This document shows positions 48,201-58,300 of a DNA stretch of 64,000 bases, piece after piece. Numbering within the stretch: the stretch's first letter is position 1; the number at the start of each line of letters is the position of its first letter. A program made the translations under genes and the position numbers. Location of the stretch: the NCBI GenBank assembly GCA_013397075.1, contig VWZS01000639.1, forward strand, positions 48,818-112,817, read 5' to 3'. Source of the stretch: Rhabdornis inornatus (Eukaryota > Chordata > Aves > Passeriformes > Rhabdornithidae). The notes under the pieces are model-generated. The model searched no databases. It was not told where the DNA came from and saw nothing but the letters and a program-made list of their open reading frames with translations.

Positions 48201-49681
48201 CCCTATACAGACACATTCCATAGTACCTTTTCATTTTTCAAATTTTGAGCAAGAGTAAAATTCCTGTTGGATCCTTCAATAAGCAGATCTTTAAAAAGTA
48301 GGACAAAATGGCATTTTGAAGAGAAGCAACAGCATCTGTAAGTGAACAACACAGTACCTGATGATTATTACACTTCATGCATTCTTTACTGAGTATTCTG
48401 TAAAAAACAAGAGCTGCATAGCTGGTATCCAAAGGGAGAGAGTTTCTTCACAAAAGGAAGCACTGCGGAGATAACTGCAACTACAGACTGTCATTCAGGG
48501 TGGAATTCCAAGGGTCCCTTTTGAGGGAGGGATCTCAGCTCTTAAAGACTAGGCTGTGCTGGCAGAGGACAACATAAATTCCCCACCAGCTACAGGGAGT
48601 CTCAGCAAATGGCACAGGCAAAAAGCCAAATTCCAGACAACTGAAATCAACTGAGACGGCCCTGATCCTTCTCCAAATGAAAAAACAAAGGTGACAAAAG
48701 AGTGCAAAAGCTGACAGGAGGATTAGATGGCTGGAGTTAGTTAAACTTTTTTTCCATAAAAAAGTTCAACTAACTAAAACCAAAAAAAGGCCTTTGTCCT
48801 CAGAAGAACACAGTCACAAATAGACCACAAAGATGTAATGTCTGGCTGACTGCTCTTTGGGGCTGTAAACTGTATTTATCTGTATTTAATATTGATCAGA
48901 TTTGTGCTCTAAAATCTGCCAATTATGCTGAATAGGAGACAGTAAAAAAGTCCAATTGATATCCCTTGATTTCAGCCTGGGATCACCCAAACCAGAAAGC
49001 TTTTCAGAGAAACTGCTCTGGGTGCACACGGACATTACCAAGTAGACAATGTGGCCAACCACTTACAAGATAGTTCTGCGCTAAACAGTGAAATTACTCT
49101 GGATGTATCCATGAACAGAACTTAGCTCAGTCTAGCCTGTTTAGTATGTTCTCATTATCCTGGGACTTTACAAAGTCTGACAAGCTCTGAAAACTCAGTC
49201 TGACACAAATATTAGATCAGAAACCTGTGTCTTTTTAAAGCAGATTTAAGAAATAGAATACACACCGTACCTGTCTTAATCAAGTATTTCTTATAAAATC
49301 AGACGTACTGTTATTTTAAAAAATCTTTCAAAAGCAGCTAAAAAAAGTTATAACAGCCACATCCACAAAATTCCTGCCAAAGCATATTACTTTCTAAGTC
49401 CTAAGAAGAACTTTAGAAACCACAAGAAAAGCAGCCTTTGGGCAATGTTCAAGGCTGTCAAGACACATAAAGCAGAAGAGTCATCCTCGGGCAATGGGTG
49501 ATTGCTGTATACCTACCACACAAGCAAGCTCAGGGACAAAGGCACTGCTGTCACTGACTGATCAGGCTAGGAGAGGCCTTTGCCTTTCCACATTAAAGAA
49601 ATGTCAGCATTCCAAGGGCTCTCTTTATGACTACAAAAAAATCCAAAGTACAGTGGACAGAATTAAAGTAGGACATAAAAT
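42292..49681. other. Intergenic DNA between desert and DYRK2 3' end
   Basis: No recognisable gene. Local structures: a 41-bp imperfect tandem repeat at 44,763-44,838 (CCCAGCAGACAC and CTCAGCCAAG recur), an inverted repeat at 48,735-48,775 (listed separately), and a T-rich tract at about 46,926-46,965. Open frames of up to about 115 codons on both strands between 45,500 and 47,900 overlap one another and have no domain. Confidence 0.6.
48735..48775. repeat. 18-bp inverted repeat, one mismatch, 5-nt loop
   Basis: AGTTAGTTAAACTTTTTT (48,735-48,752) pairs with 48,758-48,775 except for one position, with loop TCCAT. AT-rich hairpin, about 900 bp beyond the candidate 3' end of DYRK2. No known role. 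Confidence 0.8.
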
Positions 49682-49687
49682 TTTATT
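49682..49687 (-). terminator. DYRK2: Candidate distal poly(A) signal of DYRK2
   Basis: AATAAA on the minus strand (TTTATT on plus), with T- and GT-rich sequence within about 50 nt beyond it, as expected downstream of a cleavage site. It would give a 3' UTR of about 4.1 kb. Other AATAAA words exist nearer the stop, so which is used cannot be told from sequence alone. Confidence 0.4.
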
Positions 49688-51100
49688 CTGAAATGATCTC
49701 TGGCCACAACAATAAAATGTAACAAATATTCACTAGAACAGTCTTAACTCCTGTCATCAGCTGTACAATACATACAGTATCATAGAACTGGCCACTAGGA
49801 TTAAAACCCACTACAACATCTTTAATGTTAAGTGGCAACAGCAGCATCTCACAGAAAATTATACATAAATATATACACAGTCCACATTCAATCATTTTTC
49901 GCATGTTTTCAGTAGACACAGTTGCAGCATATTACAGTCATGTGTCTAAGTCATTGCCCAATAAAAACCCAAGCTACTGCTTAGACGCAATTGTAGTAGT
50001 TGAATTGAATAATTACAATTGGTAGCAGAGATGTACAAGGCCCTAGAAACAATAATTCACAAATGTTATTTTATTCAAATGCTACCATAGCATTACACTG
50101 GGCAATATTCTAATCTTTGCTGACTGTAAAAAGAGTTTTCATATTTATCACAAATATTACTGATGGAAAAAAATTAACAAATGGAGAGCATTAAATACTG
50201 CACACCCTTTCTTAAAGATTTTAATATTGCCCGATGCTACTTATGTCTTAAGTGTTTTCAACATTCCCATGAAGTCATTTGTAACTCCACACCATCCACC
50301 AAGTTAAAAGTGGCTTAAGTGCCTTGCACCCAAATTGTAAAAATCCCTGGTCACTTTTATAAGAGCCAGACACATATAAAAGGAATGAACTTTGGTTAAT
50401 ACCAAATGCCCTGGGATTAAATCACACTATAAAACTAAAGAGTTTGAGGTAAATTTTTACAAATACAGTTGATTTCTGTCTAGTGTCACTGTAACAAAAA
50501 ATTATTAAAAAAAAAATCAATTTGATGTTAAAGTACAACCAATGAGGAAGGGCCATCTTTAACCCCTTAATGAGACGGTACTACAAGAACAGTGTCCTCT
50601 CCACCCTACCAGTGTGATTGCCTTATTGTTTCTATTAAGGCCTCGATCATCAACAGGATGTTTTAAGACAGGTATAGCACTTTAAAAATAGATTTCATCC
50701 CTACTAAACAGTATTCCAAGGGTTAAAGAGGCCAAGATGCATTTGTAACAAAAGGCACATTGTTGACACCAAGGGTTCAATCCATCCTCTATCCTTAATC
50801 TACATATCTTGCATCACTCTCTTGTTCTAACACTTAAGTGGCAATGAACACACCAGTGGTGCAAGAAACTGAGCCAAGTGAGACTGCAACCAAAGACAAC
50901 ACTGTGCTGTTACTAAATCTGAAAATAGCTCAGACATCCCCAGACAATGGTAATACGTGAGACTAAGCACTGTTTCCAAGCCAACTTTTATCAGCCTAAT
51001 TATCAGAGCCCTTAGAATAAAATCACATCAAAGCAAGAGGAAATGTCCTTCCCCTCTCCCCCCGTTTTTTTTTACAGGTATAAATAAGCTACAATAAAAT

Positions 51101-51135
51101 GCAGCTACATCACTTAAAAACTTTGATGTAGCTGC
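51101..51135 (-). repeat. 12-bp perfect hairpin in the DYRK2 3' UTR region
   Basis: GCAGCTACATCA (51,101-51,112) is the exact complement of 51,124-51,135, with an 11-nt A/T-rich loop. If the 3' UTR reaches this far, the RNA would carry a stable stem-loop that could be a protein-binding or processing element. The pairing is seen; the function is unknown. Confidence 0.7.
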
Positions 51136-53681
51136 TCCTTTAGTATAGAGGAAGTTCCACTGTATCTGGGTTAAAAAAACAGGTCTTCACACTATATTTT
51201 GGCCTTTAAGTTTCCGGTAGCATTTATGAAGAAGGTGCATCATAAATGCATTACTGGCATTAAGAACTGGTTACATGAAAAAGAAAATTTAGTGGTTGTA
51301 GCCCATTAATGACCCATGAACATGATGAATGTTTTCACCTTAAGTTGCCATAAAAGGCAGAAACATGTATCAATGCCTGCTTTAAAAAATATCAAGGGAG
51401 ATGATTCTCCTTTTGCCCTTAACATCAGCATCCCTATTTCCCAACTTTTGCAGGGAGAGTTAAGGTAGAAAGGAGTGGTAAAGCCAAGTAGGTGGTGGAG
51501 GAAGTAAAGATTCCCTGTTACTGTAGAAAAATACATAGTATTGTATTCCCACAGTCATGAGAGTTAGTTAATTTTACATTAAAATTAATATATCTCTTTT
51601 CCAGACTTAGAATTTACTGACCATAATTTACTGGATATTCATATTATATACCGCACTTTTCTTAGAAGTATTATATTTCATTTTTAACATGATTTCATAT
51701 AATTTTACATATTGCACTTACACATATGGTATAAAGTTGCGAACAGTTAACACTAAATAATTTGACTAGAGGCAGGAAATTATCTTTTTATTTTAAAAAG
51801 TAAGAAAAATGGTTGATTGACAGTCTAATTTTTACATTTATCAATCAACAAATAACATCCTCTACTCAGAAATTATTTTGGAGCTTCTTTAGGTGTTGAC
51901 TTTTTGGCAAGAAGTTCAGCGATATGCTTCCTGAGAATTCTGTCATTTTTTTCTTTATATCCCTCCCCCAGTCTTACACTAAATTAAAAATAAAACAAAC
52001 CAACAAACAAAAATTAAGCTGTAAGTGGTAAATTAATGAATATGAAGGAGAACTTAACTGGAAACTTTCTTGGCCTCTCGGGGACCATGCTTTAAGTAAT
52101 TTTCATAATTCATACAAGTAACTCAGTAAAATCTGTGCATGTAAATGTTGTTTATAAGTAAAATTACTGAGGTTTAATGCAATCCATTTAATATGCCTTG
52201 TTCTAACATCCGTAAACCCTTCTGGATTATTCTACTTTGTTTAAAATTCCCTTTTCACATGTTTTATACATCCAATATAGAGCAGAGCCATTGTACACAT
52301 TAAAATATTCATCTCAGATTTCAAAATGTTCCTGTTGAAAACATGCTACAACATGTGAATACCTGTCTCATAGGTCTAGATCCTATTCGTTAGTAGACCA
52401 TCTTTCTTCCATGAATGCAGTTAAAAGAAAGAAAAACCAAGCATTAGCACACACACGTGAACAAATCTACACATATCTCTAACTGTTCTTTCAAAGTTAA
52501 TTTTCATCTACAAATGCCAAAGATTAAATCAAATTCCAAGCGCTTAGCTTTCCTTTGATATTTTTCCCTTATGAGAAACTCTCTAGGATGGTATCTTCCA
52601 ACTGAAAAGCCTTCCACCGAGGATCTTTCCTTCTACAGTTAAGCTGCCTAAGGTGAAGTACCCCTCTACAGGAAGCAATGTAGTAACATCGTATTCACCC
52701 CTACATGCAGATTTGATCTGAAGTGTAAATGCACCACAGAAGACACCGTTGCTCAAACATTGTCTGAGGAAATAAAAGCAACCTTGAAATCCACGTAGAT
52801 TAACAGTCTGGAAGTTACAGTATAAAACTGACAGAATGAGCACTTCTGCCTATGTGATTTTGGGAGACCAAGCTACACATTAGAAAAAACAGAAGAGAAG
52901 AGATGGAGGAAAAAAACAGAAATTAAAAATGGAGTACCTGTGTGAATGCTCAATGTCACAGACCTGAAATGAAGTTCAAAACATTTGCTTTACCAACTAA
53001 TCAGCCACTTTCAAATACAGAGAAACAGAAAAAAATTTGCCATTTTCATGCTTTCCAAGACTACCCGTTCCTCTCACTCTACCACATGGCATGCAAGGTA
53101 AGAGTCATTTTAGCCCCAATGTTATTTTTGCATTATGTTTAAATGATCATTTTAATCAAAGCCCATTACTTTTAAATAGAGAAAGCATTCCATATGAGGT
53201 GACAGTATCTTTAGTGATACCATGACTTTCTCTGGGCTACCACATAAAAAATGACAGTGGAACATGCTATGGCTCCACTTTAAATTGCAAGTTTACAAGT
53301 GCTTAACTGTATTCCTTGAGTATTCTCCCTGGAGTCCAATCAGTCACAGATGTGAGAATCCAGAATCCAGACCAAACCCATAAAATCCAAAAGGTAGTCT
53401 TTCAAAGTTATCCCAGGTTAAAAATAATATGAACCATGGAAGAGAAAGGTTAATACCTTTGATACCACGCTGCAATGCATGACAGTCATGTTGTAACCAG
53501 TGGCCTGCCACTGATGTTTATTACTGTGTCACATTAGTTACAGTAAGGCTAATTGTACTGTAGAAGACATTTTAAAAAATAAGTATAAAAACTTAAAGCA
53601 TTGTCCCCGTATTTTTATAAAAACAAAATTAACATTTAAAATTACATTTAAAATGAGTGCTGAAAGATACAAATGAATAGA

Positions 53682-53687
53682 TTTATT
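53682..53687 (-). terminator. DYRK2: Candidate proximal poly(A) signal of DYRK2
   Basis: AATAAA on the minus strand only about 95 nt after the stop codon. Use would give a very short 3' UTR. Possible alternative to the distal signal; not demonstrable from sequence alone. Confidence 0.35.
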
Positions 53688-53781
53688 GAGCAAATAAAAA
53701 TGCATATCTGAGCTAATTTTTCATACAAATAAGGCTCAGCCACATTGTGTCTCTCATATTAACAGCATTGGGTTTTCAAAC

Positions 53782-55362
53782 TCAGCTAACGAGTTTTGGC
53801 AACACTGTTCTTTGCTGAATATTCCCATTGGCATCCGTCATCTGTGCCAAATTAGTCCTCAGTTTTGAAGTTGAGCTTGAAGTCGGAGGTAACCTGGAAA
53901 TTGAAGTTATAGCACCAGTACTCTCTGTAAGTCTCTTTGCTGAAGCCTTTTCCCCAGTTGGAGGTTTTGGCAACCGTCTCCTTAGCCAGGGATGACGCAA
54001 AGCCTGGCTGGGTGTCATACGGACAGCAGGATCCCATTCTAAACACTGTTTTAAGAAGTCAAGGAAGAGGGGATCATCACATCCCTTTAACGCATTACTC
54101 CACTCTCTGCTCTCCGGTGGGCCACGCAGTTTTCCCCTCCGAGAGCGTCCACCATTAAGTATGACAGAGCCATCAGACAAGGTTGTGATGCTGCAATAGC
54201 GGGGATAACCCTTAGAGCTCACAAAGTTTTTTGCTCGCTTGGATGCATCTAAGAGTTTTGGAGAAGGCATGCCCAATAGTTCAATCATACAAGCCAGTTG
54301 GTCTCCTTCATCTTCTCCAGGTAAAAGTGGATAACCGGTCAGAAGCTCTGCAAGAATACAGCCCAAGCTCCACATATCTATGGGCATCCCATAACGAGCA
54401 CCAAGGATGACTTCGGGTGCACGATAAAACCGTGACTGAATGTAAGTGTAGACACGCTGATGCTCGTAACAACTTGAGCCAAAATCAATCACTTTAATAC
54501 CACTTCTACCCTGTTGTTTCAACAGAATGTTCTCAGGTTTAAGGTCACAGTGAATGATTTTGTTTTTGTGCAAAGCATCCAAGCACTGTAAAATTGAGTG
54601 GGCAAACTTCCGAACCAAAGGTAGGCTAAAGCCCTGAAACTTGTTTTTCTTTATTAATTCATAAAGGTTCATGCTCAGCAACTCAAATGTCATGCAGATA
54701 TGGCTGCGGAATGTGAAGTTTTCCAACATGTGAATAACATTCATGTTGTTATCCTTATCTTGTTTCCGGAGATGTTCCAGGATCTTAATTTCTTCCGCAG
54801 CTTGGCGGTGGAAACGTTTTTCATTTCTCACCATTTTTAGCGCCACGTGCTGATGCATCCTGTGATCGTAGGCCTTCACCACCTGCCCAAAGCTTCCTTT
54901 CCCTATAACTTTCAGGACTTCATACCTGTATGCAATATGATCATGGGGTACTTGTATGTAAGACCCTTGGTCATCATCATACCCACAGTTGTTTGAACCA
55001 CCAATCACACCTTGCCGCTTCTTTGCATTTGGACCCAAGAAGTATATTTCAGGGTAGTTAAAAATTTCATGATGCTCAAAGGATGTTAATTTTTGCATGT
55101 ACTGCTTCATTGCTTGCTCTGGTGTGATAACAGAAGCTTTCACCTTCCCCATTCCATCTGTAGATTTTAAAGAGCTGGAGCTCCCTTGTCGCCTGTGGGC
55201 ACTCTCTGACTGTCTGTCCTGAACCACTGGCAATCCAGATTTGCCTAGTGTTGTAAGTCCATTTGGCTGCGTTGTCAGAACTGTTCTCTTGCTACTATTA
55301 TCTTCAAAGAGCTGCTGAACCTGAATTTGTCCATGGCTACCAACGTGTAGGTGCTCAGTCAT
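53782..55362 (-). CDS. DYRK2: Dual-specificity tyrosine-phosphorylation-regulated kinase 2 (short isoform), last coding exon
   Basis: A 526-residue protein, nearly identical to human DYRK2 isoform 1 (528), in a single exon. DYRK2 autophosphorylates a loop tyrosine while folding and then phosphorylates Ser/Thr substrates (p53, JUN, MYC, katanin, proteasome Rpt3), and scaffolds a UBR5-DDB1-VprBP ubiquitin ligase. Seen here: basic KKR cluster at 114-116, NAPA/DYRK-homology region before the kinase, glycine loop GKGSFGQV (154-161), Lys176, HCDLKPEN with Asp273, DFG (293-295), YTY activation loop with Tyr307, APE (315-317), kinase end near 461, and C terminus ending LPKLVS. All catalytic residues are present. 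The ATM-type TQ (31-32) is kept, but the second human ATM site (Ser369-Gln) is Ser367-Pro. The start ATG is the conserved internal start. The exon extends upstream to an acceptor at 55,383/55,384, adding VGGSKHT when joined to the upstream exon. Confidence 0.98.
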   Translation of the reverse strand: MTEHLHVGSHGQIQVQQLFEDNSSKRTVLTTQPNGLTTLGKSGLPVVQDRQSESAHRRQGSSSSLKSTDGMGKVKASVITPEQAMKQYMQKLTSFEHHEIFNYPEIYFLGPNAKKRQGVIGGSNNCGYDDDQGSYIQVPHDHIAYRYEVLKVIGKGSFGQVVKAYDHRMHQHVALKMVRNEKRFHRQAAEEIKILEHLRKQDKDNNMNVIHMLENFTFRSHICMTFELLSMNLYELIKKNKFQGFSLPLVRKFAHSILQCLDALHKNKIIHCDLKPENILLKQQGRSGIKVIDFGSSCYEHQRVYTYIQSRFYRAPEVILGARYGMPIDMWSLGCILAELLTGYPLLPGEDEGDQLACMIELLGMPSPKLLDASKRAKNFVSSKGYPRYCSITTLSDGSVILNGGRSRRGKLRGPPESREWSNALKGCDDPLFLDFLKQCLEWDPAVRMTPSQALRHPWLRRRLPKPPTGEKASAKRLTESTGAITSISRLPPTSSSTSKLRTNLAQMTDANGNIQQRTVLPKLVS

Positions 55363-55383
55363 TGTGTGCTTACTGCCTCCAAC
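55363..55383 (-). other. DYRK2: DYRK2 exon 5' edge and splice acceptor
   Basis: On the minus strand an AG (55,384-55,385) after TTTT is followed by seven codons, VGGSKHT, leading straight into the isoform-1 ATG. Human long-isoform DYRK2 has IGGSKHTM at this place, and the phase fits the donor at 63,631 exactly. In short-isoform transcripts these 21 nt are 5' UTR. The start context is favourable (A at -3). Confidence 0.9.
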
Positions 55384-58300
55384 CTAAAATTGAAAATAAA
55401 TACATACCCAGTTAAAAAGAAAGAAATTAACTCCATGCTTCAACATTCACACTGCAACTTTCCATTTTGCCTAAATCACCTCAAAACAAAGTGTCTTCTT
55501 AGATGTCAATTTTTTACAGAGAACCTAAAAAATACAACATGTATACTGTGATACTGCTGGATGCTATTGAATTTCCTAATTCTTGTTTCTCAAATGCTAT
55601 TTTCATGACTCTCAAAAATGTCTGCAACAAGGCAATCATGAATGTGCTACCATGAGAAGCTAACAATATATCCAAGAATCTTCAAGGCAGAAGACTTGTA
55701 GCATCAAGATGCATGCTTGAGAGACATCGGACTTTATAAAAAATAGTAGCAGCTTTAAGGATGGTAAAGATTACATACAATGCCTGCTAGAACTTACATG
55801 GCTTATGGTCTCATCACCTGTTCTCAGAAATCAAGATTTTAACTTGTTCCTAAATTTGCTGTATATCAAAAGTTCCAGATACATTTTTAACCAATAAGGA
55901 ATGTGATGTGACAAGCACAAAGAAGAAAAGAACCCACACATTTCTGAAGTTCAAGAATGTAACTTACTGCTTGCAATTAAGACAGTCATAATTCAGCAAA
56001 ACATTCCAATCAATAAAGAATAAGCATATCCTTTAGCACTTTCCCAAACCAATCTAACAATAACTTTTAACCAAAATGAGATTTGGGGCCTTATGCAGAC
56101 TTGAGTAGAGAGCAAATCTTTGCCTTGAGGAACATAAAGTAACTTTATTTTAAAGGAATGGAAAAAAAAAAGCATTAATAGATTTAGAAATTAAATTTGT
56201 TCTTGACAGTGCATACATGGGAATAAACAGCAGCATTCAGCATTTTCAAGCAAACAAACAGCAAAGTACTGGGGTGTGAAAAGAACTATTGCTCCAAACC
56301 TGTCATTTTTAAGAAGAAACAAGAAATTTACCCGCCAGTAAAACAGCTGTCTTAGAATTCCTCATTTGCTCTCAAGTAGAGGATAATTAGTTTGTCTTCT
56401 GCCTGGTCTTACACAAATGTGGGAAGAATTCCCCTGCTGCCTCTCCAGCTGATTCACCAGTCTTAATATTTATGTCAAATTACTAACAAAAAGTTCACTG
56501 ATACTGTCAGACAGATGATCAAGCCAGTGTTGAGAGCACTTTTCATCTGAACTGTATTTTTTCTAGGCAGCTAAGGATAACACATTCCCTGTTACGGTTG
56601 CTGAAATGAAATCAGAAAATGACATTTGTGTGCTGTGATATGAGGCAATGAAATCTGCGCTGCAGCAGCAGAAGTGCTTCCTAATGAGAAAACCCAGACA
56701 CGCAAGGCAGACTCAAGCATACTCTGTGCTTCTGTTAAGGCATCACTCTGATATAGCATAAGCATATTTCTGTAAATTCAGTCACTTGGTCCCAAAGACT
56801 TTCAGCTGGACACCAGGTTCACCTTTGGACAGTATTTTGAGATTTTCAGCTCTGAAACTCACATAATGTAAGAACAAGGGCTCTTGGGGACTGCTTCTTC
56901 CAAGTTGACTGCTCCTCTGATTCCATTTTGACTGATGTTGAGTAACTGGTTCATACATCATTGCAGTTTGAATGTGTATGTTTGTTTCCAGAGAAATTTA
57001 TGCTCACACTATCAAATTTGATCAATCCCATAGAAAGCACTACCACACAATCACAATTTAGAGCAAAGATGTTTATAACACTTAAGCACAATGAAGATAT
57101 ACAGGAAATCAACAAAAACTCCCTTTCTAGTCTTATGTCTCAAAAGCACCAGAAATGAAATCATTAAGAGGATTTATCATGCCTACAGGCAATTCCTTCA
57201 GGTCAAGTTTGAGGCACACTGCAGTAGCAGTTTCCTGAAGGTTGCCCTGATCCTCTATATAAACAGCAGCTACTGCAAAGAAAAAAAAATGCCCCAAGAG
57301 CTGCTAAATCACTCACTTCAGAAGAACCAGATCTAGCTAGTAAGATGTGTCATAAGTTCAGCACACGCAGCACTGCAGAACTGTGCTAGAAAGGCATAAT
57401 GAAGCAGCAGAGTAAACATACAATTCCAGACTCAAGCTAGGAAATTTTAGGTACAAAAATTTATTCTCCAACATGAACTGAACAAAAGCAGAACATATTT
57501 AGACAAACTGGGAGTAGGCAATACTAATGTACACAATGAGGAAGAAAGAGTATCACTGCGAAAGTAATCTTTAAGAACTTTTTAACCCAAGTACTCATTG
57601 CCACAGCTCACATCTTGAATTTTTTTTCCCCTCAAGTCACCTGTTTTCACAGTTAACTATTTTCTACCCTACCTAAGCACTGCCTGCTCAGTATATGTAC
57701 TGAGAAGTTCTTCAGGGCTTGGAAAAAGACCCATATATTTATTCCCTCTCAACAGGGACTAAAAAATTCTTTTTTCTAGAAGTGCATTTGTGAACACATT
57801 CTAAAGTGTAAACCATGTAGCTCTGCATCCTGCATCTTCAGGCAGATTCATGGTGCTGACAGGTTGGTGTTTTTTTCCAGCAGCAGAATGAAATCACCAG
57901 CATTATTCCAACTTCAACCCAAATTCTAAGCGACTGTTTTTCGCCAGTTTCAGTCAGCTGCTGCTTGGGAATGCAAATGCAGATGCAGACAGTAGCTCTG
58001 GTTTTCTTTATAGAAAACACCACATTATCACAGGCTCTATTCCAAAAGCTGTGCTGGAGAAGAGAGCCCATTCTTCTTTCAAAAAAGCCCAACAGGAGTT
58101 TTAGAGCCATAAGACACAACACAAAGTCCACATGAAAAACAGACTTTCCTCATCTATTTCCAACCTGGATGAGGGCTGGATTTTCACCAGTCCTTCGCTC
58201 TGCCTATCTACTTCTGGCTACTTAGGTGTCTGAGATTGCTGTCAAGTCCAGGCTTGCACTGCTCACAAGCTCCACAGGCTTCAGCAGCAATACCTTAAGT

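Larger units (their letters stand above)
49688..53781 (-). other. DYRK2: Candidate long DYRK2 3' UTR
   Basis: About 4.1 kb of AT-rich, non-coding DNA directly after the DYRK2 stop codon, without repeats or a competing gene. Several minus-strand AATAAA words occur (among others at 53,517 and 53,682). Features that would suit an mRNA tail are a Pumilio-type TGTATATA on the minus strand near 49,869-49,876 and a 12-bp hairpin at 51,101-51,135. The real extent depends on poly(A) choice and is inferred. Confidence 0.5.

Noticed and set aside
50765..50795. GGTTCAATCC resembling a tRNA B box
   Set aside because: No A box or cloverleaf upstream; one base short of the B-box consensus.
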